Positions 36,119 through 45,618 are shown, counted from the first letter of the stretch. The stretch is 64,000 nt of DNA from an uncultured Sanguibacteroides sp. (GCF_900543425.1 NZ_UQRQ01000001.1:62001-126000), one strand, 5' to 3'. A program made the numbers and translations. Notes: a model not told the origin generated them from the letters alone.

Positions 36119-36595
36119 TTATTTTTTAGAGCTGTTTTCAATTTCTAATTTTGCTTTTTTACGTTCTTTTTTGTCGAATATCAGAAATGCTACTAATGAT
36201 GATATTACGGTTGAAAAAATGGTTGTAGAACAAACTGTTTCAATGGCTATATCGATTGAAAAATTGGATGAAGCCAAAAATAGTAATGCTATTATAACCA
36301 TTGTGAAAGTGCATCCATATGCGATACTCTTGTAAAAAATAAGTAAATGTTCTTCTTTTGTGAAACTTGGACCATCACATAAAAGAGGAGGTATTTTTCG
36401 TATTAAAAATAATAGTGGGCATTGAGATAGAAAGAATAATGCTAAAAGTATATAATTTAAGGGAATTTCTTTGGGAATGTATTTTTTTAAAAAAATCATT
36501 AAGACCATTAGTAGTAATGCCGCAATAATTATTTTTACAAATATACGTCTCTTCTTATAGATTTTTTCAAGTTGTATCCGTTTTTCTATATCCAT
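36119..36595 (-). CDS. Four-helix membrane protein, cassette copy B
   Basis: 158 residues, paralogue of the protein at 31358-31831. Shared stretches include MDIEKRIQLEKIY at the start, IPKEIPL and LIRKIPPLLCD in the loops, and DKKERKKAKLEIEN at the end. Sequence differs mostly inside the helices. The upstream DNA also carries the 46-nt repeat found before copy A, so the gene was duplicated with its promoter region. Family and function are unknown to me. Confidence 0.6.
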   Translation of the reverse strand: MDIEKRIQLEKIYKKRRIFVKIIIAALLLMVLMIFLKKYIPKEIPLNYILLALFFLSQCPLLFLIRKIPPLLCDGPSFTKEEHLLIFYKSIAYGCTFTMVIIALLFLASSNFSIDIAIETVCSTTIFSTVISSLVAFLIFDKKERKKAKLEIENSSKK

Positions 36596-36667
36596 AGTAG
36601 TTAATTTTTAATCTTTCTTGCTGGTTAATTTTGAAAGTAGTATAATAAATGATATATAAAAAGTTTC

Positions 36668-36713
36668 ACGAAGTTATAATATATTTCTAATTAAAAAAAT
36701 GGATAGTATTACT
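36668..36713. repeat. 46-nt direct repeat, copy B
   Basis: Identical to 31892-31937; see that copy. After it the sequences diverge at once: here the DNA runs into the permease remnant, whereas in copy A it leads to the promoter of permease copy 2. Confidence 0.8.
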
Positions 36714-36726
36714 GATGGCTATTGTC

Positions 36727-37085
36727 TATTTGGGGTTTGTGTTTTTGTTTTCTTCTTTAGTTTTTATATTTGGCCTTGAATTCGGTATTAAGATGAGTTT
36801 CATAAGTATGATAATTTGTTAAATCATGGATGTGGGGTCTATTTTTAGTTCAGGGATATAGAAGCATGATTATTCTATCGCTATAAAAGAGCAGATAAGA
36901 AAAACATCTGAAGGATGGTGATGTTTTAAAAGGAGTTGGTGAACGAAATATAGTAGGTTTGTTTTTGTAAATTTAACATATTAAACAATTTTGTTTTTCA
37001 TGGTTGTGTTTATTCTTTTGATAATATACAGTAATGCAGTGTTTTATAATGTTTTTTGAAAATCATCGATAAATTTGGATATTAA
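36727..37085 (+). pseudogene. Decayed permease fragment joined to a decayed GDPD gene end
   Basis: 36727-36777 translates as YLGFVFLFSSLVFIFGL, close to the permease helix YWIVFLFPSLVFLLGL. From ~36786 the DNA aligns with the last third of the GDPD gene: AGTATGATAATTTGTTAAA against AGTACGATGATTTGTTGAA, AAAAGGAGTTGGTGAACGAA against AGAAGGAGTCGGTGAGCGAA (26738-26757), and GGATATTAACTTTTCTTTAT against GGATATTAACTTTACTTTAT at the gene's end. Several indels and stops destroy the frames. It is the relic of a former duplication unit of GDPD plus permease. Confidence 0.7.
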
Positions 37086-37119
37086 CTTTTCTTTATCAAA
37101 GTATTAATAATTAAAACGT

Positions 37120-37127
37120 TATTTTTG
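37120..37127 (+). promoter_or_regulatory. -7 box of permease paralogue 3
   Basis: TATTTTTG, 27 nt before the ATG, in the context AACGTTATTTTTG as before copy 1. No clear -33 TTTG. Confidence 0.55.
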
Positions 37128-37154
37128 GTGAAATCCTAAAAATAATGCACGATT

Positions 37155-40100
37155 ATGACCTTTCCTAACATTAACACGGTTGCTCGTTACGAGGCAAAAA
37201 TCCTGAAACGCTCTTGGTTGTTCAGGGTATTGGCTATCGTTTCTCTTGTAGGTGTCATTGCTTTTCAAATTATGATACAAGGAAAGTTAACTTTTTGGAC
37301 TTCATGGAACCTGATAGCCATGTCTTCCTATATTCCCTATATGAACCTGTATCTGTTTGGTATGGCAATGGCCGTGGCTGTAATATTTTTGGGTGGAGAG
37401 CTTTTGAATAGAGATCGCAAGTTAGACACGATGGAGATTATATATGCCCGGTCTATGAGTAATGCCGATTATGTTATCGGCAAGAGTTGGGGAATTGTTC
37501 GGGTATTTATGGGCTTGGCCTTAATATCTTTATTGTTGGGAGGAATTGTCAATCTTTTTCTTAGCGATGCTCCCTTTAACGGGTTTATCTATCTTTTTTA
37601 CTGGATCGTTTTTTTACTTCCCTCGTTAGTATTTATCTTGGGATTGACCTTCTGGATTTCAAGTATTGTTCGTAATAAAGCATTGACGATATTACTTTTA
37701 TTGGGGTACGTGTTTTTGACGATCTTTTACCTGAGTGAAAGAGGGCAGGGGCTTTGTGATTTTTTGGGTTCGACGATACCCAATACTTTCTCGGATTTGA
37801 CAGGCTACCCTAATCCGGGTTCCGTGTTATTACAACGTTTAGTTTGGCTGTTTCTTGGGATGGGGTTTATCGGTTATTCGGTTACTTTATTGCGACGTAT
37901 TCCGAATCGGCCGGGGCGCAGGATTGTACAACATGGTTTTTCGACTCTGTTTGTGTTCGTGGGAGTTATATGCGGTTGTGTATTGTATTTTTCCAATGAT
38001 CGGGAAAGAGATATTCGTTCTGCATATAGGGCGAGTTATGATCGGTATAATTCAAGTGATAAGTTGACGCTCGATAGGGAAACGATAGCTTATTGTCAAA
38101 AAGGAGACCAAATAGAAGTGCGGGCTTTTATGAAACTTGTAAATTGTCACGATAGGGAGGTTAATTCTGTCATATTATATTTGAATCCCGGATTGAACGT
38201 AAAACGTTTGACAAAGGAAAGTCAGGAGTTGTCTTTTTTAAGGGATAATCAGGTGATAGAGATAAAGGAGAAAGTTGCTCCCGGTGACTCTCTTCTACTT
38301 ATTTTGGAATACGCGGGGCAAATCGACGAATCGGTATGTTATTTGGATGTGGACGATAAATATATATTCGATACCCGTACGACAGGCTCTTCCATTTTCC
38401 GTTCGGGAAAGAGATATGCATTCGTGGGAAAAGATTATTCCTTATTGACTCCGGAGTGTCTTTGGTATCCGGTATCGGTACCTCCGGTAAACTTGAAGAA
38501 TGTGTACGATATTCAGAAAAATTTTACAGACTATCGTTTGAATGTGGTGGGGATGGGAGATAAGACGGTATTGTCTCAGGGGCTTCGGGAAGCTTCGGGA
38601 GACACTCTGATTTTTCAGGATGAGCACCGTTTGCCGGGAATTTCTTTGTGTATAGGTTCCTATAAAAAGTACGCGATAACGGCGGATTCGGTCTCTTTTG
38701 AGCTTTATATAACGGAGGGACACGATGATTTCATGTCCTGTTTTACCGAGATACAGGATTCAATGGTGTCTGTTTTGGCGGATCTGAAATATAAAACGGA
38801 AGAGAAGATGAATCGTAAATATCCCTATAGCCGTTTTATCGTTGTAGAGAGTCCCTCTTCTTTTGCCTCGTATTATCGGAACGAACGGGGAGGTAGCGAA
38901 CGGATACAACCGGAAATGGCCTTTCTACCGGAACGAGGTGTAGGATTCTGGGGTATGAATTTTAAGAAAACCTTGGAGGGGTATGCTTGGATGCAAAAAG
39001 TGAATAAGACTATGGGGTCGGTATTGAATGGCGAACGCCAGGCGTTCAAACAATTTGTACAGAGTGTATTCATGAGCGAATACGGTAGTTCTACGGAAGG
39101 GAACCCCCTTAAAAGACGTTTTATGCTAAACAATACGATGTTTGATTACGCGTTGAATGGGAATCAATATGACATTTCTCCCTTGTTTTCTAATTATGTG
39201 ACCTATATCTATTCTTCGGAATATCCGATTATGAATATTATATTAAACGGTCTGTTGAAACGGGGAAAAGCACAGGGAATGCTTTACTCGACGTATAGTA
39301 CTTCCTATAAAAAAGCGATGAATTACCTGAAGGATCATAGCATAAAAGATGCTCTGGAGAATCCCGGAATTACTTCCGATGTTTTGTATCAGGTTGTTAA
39401 TTTAAAAGCTTTAATATTGCAATTACAGTATTTCGGATTGACGATAGATCAGAAAGAATTTAATGATTTTATCGAGCGGTATTTCGATGAACATAAATAC
39501 AAACAGGTTGAGTTTGCTTGTTTTAACGAAGACTTTATCGAGTATTTTGGAATTGATTGGTTAAAAGTGTTGCCGGAATGGTATACGGTCAATCGGGTTC
39601 CTTCATACATCATCAGGGATTGTTTCATTGAAGCGGTAGAAGGAGATACGAAGGAGCCGGACTATAGCAAGAGACGTTATCGCATTCACGCAAGTATATA
39701 CAATGATAGCGATGTGGATGGAGTGGTTTCCCTTAATTATTCCTTGTTACCCAAAATGGAAGCTGGAACGGCTGTGATGGCATATACCAACGATGAGATG
39801 TATAACCGGAATCAAAATGTTTTGGTAGAAGCAGGGAAAGCTAAAGAAATTATGATCTTGTGTAAAGGGCAATTGGCACAGGTTTCATTGAATACGAATA
39901 TTTCCGGAAATCTCCCTTCTATTATCACCCTTTCTCCCTATGGTTCTGGCAGAGAAACACGAGATACTTCTTCGGGTATAAAGGATATAGATACATCCCG
40001 TTTCTTCCCAAAAGAGGGGGAGTTAATCGTGGATAACGAATCGAACAGTTTTCGTGTTTTAAACGCACCTTCCGGCAATCAATTACGCAAATGGTTTAAA

Positions 40101-40574
40101 ACGAACGATACAACAAAATACAAAGATTTTTATAAAGCGACTTTTGCCGAAGAGTGGGCTCTTAGCGTTCATGACGGTTTTTATGGGGGACATGTGCGGA
40201 GTGGTTGGAGAAAGGAAGGTGGAAACGGGAGTTCCAAAGTAGAGTGGTCTATATGGATAGAGAAGGCCGGATATTATGAAGTTTTTGCCTATTTACCCAG
40301 TATGGTGTCTTTGTTTCAGATGAAGGTATCCAATAATATGGTTATAGGGGTACAGAAACAGACACCGATAAAGCAGTTTTATCTTGTTCGCCATGATGGA
40401 AATGAATCGGAAGTCGAGTTGGAAGTTCCTTTGACACAACGGGAATGGTTATCATTGGGACGTTTTTATTATCCTGTTGGAGAAGCTTCTGTCGTGTTGA
40501 CGGATAAAGAGAGTATTCCGAACCAGATTATATATGCCGATGCGATAAAATGGGTTTATGACGGGGAAAAGTAG
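37155..40574 (+). CDS. ABC-2-type permease / M1-peptidase-like / golvesin-like fusion, copy 3
   Basis: 1,139 residues, with the order of copy 1. The first ~285 residues hold the helices (loop NRDRKLDTMEIIYARSMSNAD). The M1-like part shows PYSRFIVVESPSSFASYYRNE and QPEMAFLPERGVGFWGMNF, with SSEYPIMNIILNG at the expected zinc site. The golvesin-like domain starts at ~954 and ends IIYADAIKWV. Its insert regions and FDTRTTGSSIFRSGKRYA pair it with copy 4. A 44-nt gap without a promoter separates it from copy 4, so they are probably one transcript. Confidence 0.8.
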   Translation: MTFPNINTVARYEAKILKRSWLFRVLAIVSLVGVIAFQIMIQGKLTFWTSWNLIAMSSYIPYMNLYLFGMAMAVAVIFLGGELLNRDRKLDTMEIIYARSMSNADYVIGKSWGIVRVFMGLALISLLLGGIVNLFLSDAPFNGFIYLFYWIVFLLPSLVFILGLTFWISSIVRNKALTILLLLGYVFLTIFYLSERGQGLCDFLGSTIPNTFSDLTGYPNPGSVLLQRLVWLFLGMGFIGYSVTLLRRIPNRPGRRIVQHGFSTLFVFVGVICGCVLYFSNDRERDIRSAYRASYDRYNSSDKLTLDRETIAYCQKGDQIEVRAFMKLVNCHDREVNSVILYLNPGLNVKRLTKESQELSFLRDNQVIEIKEKVAPGDSLLLILEYAGQIDESVCYLDVDDKYIFDTRTTGSSIFRSGKRYAFVGKDYSLLTPECLWYPVSVPPVNLKNVYDIQKNFTDYRLNVVGMGDKTVLSQGLREASGDTLIFQDEHRLPGISLCIGSYKKYAITADSVSFELYITEGHDDFMSCFTEIQDSMVSVLADLKYKTEEKMNRKYPYSRFIVVESPSSFASYYRNERGGSERIQPEMAFLPERGVGFWGMNFKKTLEGYAWMQKVNKTMGSVLNGERQAFKQFVQSVFMSEYGSSTEGNPLKRRFMLNNTMFDYALNGNQYDISPLFSNYVTYIYSSEYPIMNIILNGLLKRGKAQGMLYSTYSTSYKKAMNYLKDHSIKDALENPGITSDVLYQVVNLKALILQLQYFGLTIDQKEFNDFIERYFDEHKYKQVEFACFNEDFIEYFGIDWLKVLPEWYTVNRVPSYIIRDCFIEAVEGDTKEPDYSKRRYRIHASIYNDSDVDGVVSLNYSLLPKMEAGTAVMAYTNDEMYNRNQNVLVEAGKAKEIMILCKGQLAQVSLNTNISGNLPSIITLSPYGSGRETRDTSSGIKDIDTSRFFPKEGELIVDNESNSFRVLNAPSGNQLRKWFKTNDTTKYKDFYKATFAEEWALSVHDGFYGGHVRSGWRKEGGNGSSKVEWSIWIEKAGYYEVFAYLPSMVSLFQMKVSNNMVIGVQKQTPIKQFYLVRHDGNESEVELEVPLTQREWLSLGRFYYPVGEASVVLTDKESIPNQIIYADAIKWVYDGEK

Positions 40575-40618
40575 ACATTGAATACGATTTTGAATAACAT
40601 TTAATCTATACATCAGAT

Positions 40619-43600
40619 ATGAACATTTATAATATAAATACGGTAGCCTGTTATGAGGCAAGAATTCTGAGACGTTCCTGGTTGTTTAGGATGTTGGCCA
40701 TTCTCTCTCTGGTAGGAATTACTTCTTTTCAGTTATTGGTACAGGGAAATATGGTGCGGTGGACGTCGTGGAATCAGATCGCCTTATCTTCCTATGTCCC
40801 CTATATGAATATTTATCTTTTCGGTATTGTATTGTCGATAACCGTTGTCTTCCTGGCGGGCGAACTTTTAAGTAAAACCCGTAAGGTGGATACGATGGAA
40901 ATTATTCATGCCCGTCCGATGAGTAATGCGGATTATGTTATCGGGAAGGCCTGGGGAACGATTAGAATATTCATGGGATTGGCGATCGTCTCTTTGCTTT
41001 TGGGTGTCATGGTGAACCTCTTTTTTAGTGATGCCCCTTTCAATGCTTTTCTGTATCCTTTATATTGGGTGTTGTTTCTGTTTCCTTCACTGGTATTTAT
41101 TTTAGGATTTACCTTTTTAGTCGTAAGTATTGTACGTAATAAAGCATTGACAATCTTGTTTGTGCTCGGGTTTGTTTTTCTGACCGTATTTTATTTAGGT
41201 AATATTCATCGGGGGCTCTACGATTTTTTAGGAACGACAATTCCGAATGCCTATTCCGATATAACGGGTTATCCGGAGTTGGAATTTGTGATTTGGCAAC
41301 GTTTGACGTGGTTATTCTTGGGAATGGGTTTTATCGGTTATTCGATTGCCTTTTTACAGCGAATTCCGAATCGTCCGGGGCTCAAGATGAAGCAACGTAT
41401 GATTGCGACATTGTTCGTGTTGTTCGGCGTATGTTGTTGGTTTCTTCTGTTTTCTTCCGGTCGGAAATCTATGCATGACCGGGAGGAGTACCGTATGAGT
41501 TATAATCGGTACGAGGCTCAACCTAAGTTGACACAGAAGGCCCAGTTTTTGGTTTATAAACAAAAAGGGGATCGGATGGAAGTGACGACGGAGATTCAAT
41601 TGGTAAACCCTCATGATCGGGAAGTAAGTATTGTGTTGTTGTATCTGAATCCCGGATTGAAAGTAGATAAGATATTAAAAGAGGGAAAAGAGGTTTCTTT
41701 TTCCCGGGATCATCAGGTATTAATCTTGGACGATAAAATAGAAAGCGGAGATAGTGTGAGATATGTTATGGATTACGGGGGGCGGATAGACGAGTCTATT
41801 TGCTATGTGGACCTATCTGACAATCAGGTATTCGATAGTAGAACCATCGGTTCTTCTCTTTTTCGTTCCGGGAAAAGGTATGCCATGCTCGGATCGGATT
41901 ACACGCTTCTGACACCGGAATGCTTGTGGTATCCGGTAAGTATTCCTCCTGTGAATCTGACGAATAGGTATGATATTCAGAAAGATTTTACCTCTTATAT
42001 TTTGAAAGTTGTCGGGACGGAGGAAAAAACGGTATTGTCCCAGGGTAACCCGATGCAATCCGGCGATACACTTGTTTTTCGGAATGAGTATCCTTTACCG
42101 GGGTTATCCCTGTGTATCGGTTCGTATGAAAAATATTCGCTACTAGTGGATTCGGTCTCTTTTGAGCTTTACGTGACGGAAGGACATGATGATTTTATGG
42201 CTTATATAAGCCATGTACAGGATTCGATGAAATCGATATTATCCGATATGAAAATTAAAACAGAAGATTTAAAGGGCCGTAGGTATCCCTATAATCGTTT
42301 TGTAGTCATAGAAGCTCCGGCCTCTTTCGCTTCTTATTATCGGGATGAAAGAGGGGGAAGTGAACAAGTTCAACCGGAGATGGTTTTTTTGCCGGAACGG
42401 GGTGTCGGATTCTGGAGTATGAATTTTAAAGGAACCAGTAAATCTTATGCTAATAACGTACGGACGATAAAAGGGATGGTACTGGATTGGGTTGCCATGG
42501 AACGCTTATGGGTTGAACAGTTTATTCGAAATACGTTTATGGGTGAATACGGATGGTTTGGAGAAGGTAATCCTTTAATGAGGCGTCTCCCCCAGAAAGG
42601 AGGAGTAAGAGGTTATAAGTTAAACGGTAATCCGTTTGATATTTCTCCTATGTTTTTTAGTTACTCGGGTTATTTATACTCCTCTGATTATCCGGTGATG
42701 AATTTAATACTGAATGGTTTGATGAAACCGGAATCGAAGCAGACGCAATTTACCCCGGTATATAGCAGTTCGTATTGGAAAGCTATTCGTTATCTTGAAA
42801 ATCATAGCGTGAAAGAGGCTCTTGAGGATCTGGAGATCTCTTCGGACGTGTTGCGTCAGGTTTTAAGTATGAAAACGACAGTTTTACAAAAACAATACTT
42901 AGGTATGGCCGTGTCTTCTGCCGATTTGATGCAGTTTATCAATGGGTATATGGAACGACATAAATATCGGCAAATGGATTTTTCCGACTTTAACCGGGAA
43001 TTTGTAAAACATTTTAAGGTAGATTGGCTGGAAATATTACCTGAATGGTATACGACGGATCGGATCCCTGCGTTTTTGATTCAGGATTGTCTTATTGAAG
43101 AGATCGAAACAAAAGATAAGGATCCTCGCCATAAGCGTTATCGTATTCGGGCAAGTGTTTATAACGTTAGTGATGTGGACGGAGTCGTTACCCTTAATTG
43201 TGCCGTTATGCCCTCTCAATTGAAAAACGTGGGAGGAATGGCTGTAATGAGTCCCGATCAAACGAATGACAACAATAAGAGTAAAAATATATTAGTTAAA
43301 TCCAAGGAGGCTAAAGAGATTGTTCTCGTGTGTGAAGGAAATCTCATGTCGGCCTCGTTGAATACGAATATTTCCAGAAATATTCCAGCTATAATAACTA
43401 TTCCTCGGAATTATCGGCAAAAAACGAAAGAATCATCCGAGGAGGAAAAAAGGATAGATGTTTCCAGCTTTATGCCGGAGACGGGAGAATTGATTGTAGA
43501 TAATGATTCGAAAGGATTCCGGATACTGGAGTCTTCTTCCGATAATTCAATACGTAAATGGTTTAAAGAAACCGATACCTCTGAAATCAGATATAATAAT

Positions 43601-44080
43601 TATACGGCTACCAATAAATGGATGCTTATCACTCATTCGGATCTATACGGGGGATATGTACGTAGCGGTTGGATAAAGAAGAGCGGGGATGGGAATGGTA
43701 AGGCTGAATGGTCGACCCGGGTGGAGAAAGCCGGGTATTATGAAGTATTTGCCTATATTCCTGATAATATGCCGTTGATCCAGCAGCAATACAAAGGGGA
43801 TGGTGCTGTTTTTATAGCTGTTTCCATGTCTACAGGAACGGGAAAGGCAGAACCCGTAAAGCAATATTATACTGTCCGTCACGATGACAAAGAGTCCGAA
43901 GTCGAAATGGAGATACCTTATGCCGGGAGGGGATGGTTATCCCTGGGACGGTTCTATTTTCCTTCCGGGGAATCCTCTATTGTGCTTAATGATAAGGGGA
44001 GTACGGACAATCAGGTAATATACGCCGATGCGGTAAAATGGGTTTGGGATGAGGGGAAAGGGGATAAAGTAATTGAGTGA
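40619..44080 (+). CDS. ABC-2-type permease / M1-peptidase-like / golvesin-like fusion, copy 4
   Basis: 1,153 residues, the longest copy, starting MNIYNINTVACYEARILRRSW. The loop KTRKVDTMEIIHARPMSNADYVIGK matches copy 3 best. M1-like region: PYNRFVVIEAPASFASYYRDE, QPEMVFLPERGVGFWSMNF, and SSDYPVMNLILNG where HExxH would be. The golvesin-like domain starts at ~956 (GELIVDNDSKGF) and carries a ~10-residue insertion before the final strands; it ends VIYADAVKWVWDEGK. It follows copy 3 without its own -7 box, and mnmE follows with a separate promoter. Confidence 0.8.
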   Translation: MNIYNINTVACYEARILRRSWLFRMLAILSLVGITSFQLLVQGNMVRWTSWNQIALSSYVPYMNIYLFGIVLSITVVFLAGELLSKTRKVDTMEIIHARPMSNADYVIGKAWGTIRIFMGLAIVSLLLGVMVNLFFSDAPFNAFLYPLYWVLFLFPSLVFILGFTFLVVSIVRNKALTILFVLGFVFLTVFYLGNIHRGLYDFLGTTIPNAYSDITGYPELEFVIWQRLTWLFLGMGFIGYSIAFLQRIPNRPGLKMKQRMIATLFVLFGVCCWFLLFSSGRKSMHDREEYRMSYNRYEAQPKLTQKAQFLVYKQKGDRMEVTTEIQLVNPHDREVSIVLLYLNPGLKVDKILKEGKEVSFSRDHQVLILDDKIESGDSVRYVMDYGGRIDESICYVDLSDNQVFDSRTIGSSLFRSGKRYAMLGSDYTLLTPECLWYPVSIPPVNLTNRYDIQKDFTSYILKVVGTEEKTVLSQGNPMQSGDTLVFRNEYPLPGLSLCIGSYEKYSLLVDSVSFELYVTEGHDDFMAYISHVQDSMKSILSDMKIKTEDLKGRRYPYNRFVVIEAPASFASYYRDERGGSEQVQPEMVFLPERGVGFWSMNFKGTSKSYANNVRTIKGMVLDWVAMERLWVEQFIRNTFMGEYGWFGEGNPLMRRLPQKGGVRGYKLNGNPFDISPMFFSYSGYLYSSDYPVMNLILNGLMKPESKQTQFTPVYSSSYWKAIRYLENHSVKEALEDLEISSDVLRQVLSMKTTVLQKQYLGMAVSSADLMQFINGYMERHKYRQMDFSDFNREFVKHFKVDWLEILPEWYTTDRIPAFLIQDCLIEEIETKDKDPRHKRYRIRASVYNVSDVDGVVTLNCAVMPSQLKNVGGMAVMSPDQTNDNNKSKNILVKSKEAKEIVLVCEGNLMSASLNTNISRNIPAIITIPRNYRQKTKESSEEEKRIDVSSFMPETGELIVDNDSKGFRILESSSDNSIRKWFKETDTSEIRYNNYTATNKWMLITHSDLYGGYVRSGWIKKSGDGNGKAEWSTRVEKAGYYEVFAYIPDNMPLIQQQYKGDGAVFIAVSMSTGTGKAEPVKQYYTVRHDDKESEVEMEIPYAGRGWLSLGRFYFPSGESSIVLNDKGSTDNQVIYADAVKWVWDEGKGDKVIE

Positions 44081-44200
44081 TATAATGATTTTATTGCAAT
44101 GACTTAATCTCAGAATCTCTCAATCACCGAATTCATATATGTTTTTTGAATTGAAAACCGGAAACTATACCTCCGTTTTTTCTCTTCCCGTGAAAAAGCG

Positions 44201-44208
44201 TATCTTTG
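44201..44208 (+). promoter_or_regulatory. -7 box of mnmE
   Basis: TATCTTTG fits TAnnTTTG, 15 nt before the ATG at 44224. This makes the in-frame TTG at 44206, which lies inside the box, an unlikely start. A run of Ts at 44176-44181 stands at the -33 position. Confidence 0.65.
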
Positions 44209-44223
44209 CGGAAAAGAGAGGTT

Positions 44224-45618
44224 ATGACAGATAAGAGCGTAATATGTGCTATCGCAACGGCTCCGGGAACAGGTGCCATTGCGGTTTTACGAGTATCGGG
44301 AGAGGGGTGTATCGCTTTATGCGATCGCTTGTTTCAGTCTCCTTCCGGAAAAAAATTAACGGAGGTCCGGCCTAATACCGTGCACTTCGGGCGTATCGTG
44401 GAGGGAGAGGAGTTGGTGGATGAGGTGCTGCTCTCTGTTTTTCATGCTCCTCACTCGTTTACCGGTGAAGATTCGATAGAGATATCCTGTCACGGCTCCG
44501 TGTATATTCAACAGCGAATATTACAGTTGCTTGTTTCCCGTGGAGCTCGTTTGGCTCATCCCGGTGAATTTACGCGGAGGGCTTTCCTGAATGGAAAAAT
44601 GGATTTGTCACAGGCTGAGGCCGTGGCCGATCTGATTGCCTCCTCTTCGGCTGCTGCTCATAAAATGGCATTGAATCAGATGCGGGGCGGGTTTTCAAAG
44701 GAGTTGATAAAATTACGCGCAGAACTGCTCCATATCACTTCTCTTTTAGAGTTAGAGCTTGATTTCTCGGAAGAAGATGTTGAGTTTGCTAACCGCACGG
44801 AACTTCGTGTTATTGCCGTAAAAATCCGGGATATGATTTCCGGGTTGTGTAACTCCTTTTCACTCGGTAATGTCATTAAAAACGGACTTCCCGTGGCGAT
44901 TGTGGGAAACACCAATGTTGGGAAAAGTACCCTATTGAATGCCTTATTGAAGGAGGATCGGGCTATCGTTTCGGATATAGAAGGTACGACCCGCGACGTA
45001 ATAGAAGATACAATCAGCTTGAACGGAATCCTGTTCCGATTTATCGACACGGCAGGGATACGTTGTACTTTCGATACGGTTGAAAACCTTGGTATAGAGC
45101 GTACTTTTGCTAAAATTTCCCAGGCGAAAGTCGTTTTACTTTTGCAAGATGTAAACCGGAGTAGCGATCAGTTTATTCCTTATTACCGACAGGTAAAAGG
45201 ACGCTTGTCTCCTGACGCTAAATTGCTGATCTTATTGAATAAAGTGGATCAGACGGAGGTGTTGGATGCCATTAAGGAAGAGATCGAAATTCAGATTTCC
45301 GGAGAACCGATTCTTCCTGTTTCAGCCAAGACGGGTTATAATATGGAGGCTCTTGTTCGGTGGTTAACCTCCTCCGTTAATACGGAAGCTCTTTCTGCGG
45401 GTAATGTTATTGTCAGCAATGTCCGTCATTACGAGGCTCTTTCACATGCCCTCGAGGCTATCCGTCGTGTTATCACTGCTCTGGACTCCTCTCTCAGCGG
45501 TGAATTTGTTTCCCAAGACATCCGGGAATGCCTCCACTACCTCGGTGAAATCACCGGTGAAATCACTACCGATGAGGTTTTGGGTAATATCTTTAAAAAT
45601 TTCTGCATCGGTAAATGA
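44224..45618 (+). CDS. mnmE: tRNA modification GTPase MnmE
   Basis: With MnmG, MnmE builds the 5-carboxymethylaminomethyl group on U34 of certain tRNAs. The protein has 464 residues from the ATG at 44224. It begins with the folate-binding domain (APGTGAIAVLRVSG). The GTPase domain has P-loop GNTNVGKSTLLNALL, EGTTRD, DTAGIR and NKVD. The essential C-terminal motif CIGK is intact. MnmG is not in the window. Confidence 0.97.
   Translation: MTDKSVICAIATAPGTGAIAVLRVSGEGCIALCDRLFQSPSGKKLTEVRPNTVHFGRIVEGEELVDEVLLSVFHAPHSFTGEDSIEISCHGSVYIQQRILQLLVSRGARLAHPGEFTRRAFLNGKMDLSQAEAVADLIASSSAAAHKMALNQMRGGFSKELIKLRAELLHITSLLELELDFSEEDVEFANRTELRVIAVKIRDMISGLCNSFSLGNVIKNGLPVAIVGNTNVGKSTLLNALLKEDRAIVSDIEGTTRDVIEDTISLNGILFRFIDTAGIRCTFDTVENLGIERTFAKISQAKVVLLLQDVNRSSDQFIPYYRQVKGRLSPDAKLLILLNKVDQTEVLDAIKEEIEIQISGEPILPVSAKTGYNMEALVRWLTSSVNTEALSAGNVIVSNVRHYEALSHALEAIRRVITALDSSLSGEFVSQDIRECLHYLGEITGEITTDEVLGNIFKNFCIGK

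Larger units (their letters stand above)
36596..37154. other. Remnant-filled spacer before permease copy 3
   Basis: 559 nt without an intact gene. In order it holds: the 46-nt repeat (36668-36713), a decayed permease helix fragment (about 36727-36777), a decayed GDPD gene end (about 36786-37085), and the -7 box of copy 3 (37120-37127). Each is listed separately or under the pseudogene entry. Confidence 0.7.

Noticed and set aside
27129..44080. The permease array as a mobile element or transposon
   Set aside because: No transposase, integrase, terminal inverted repeats or target duplications are visible; growth by tandem duplication explains it better.
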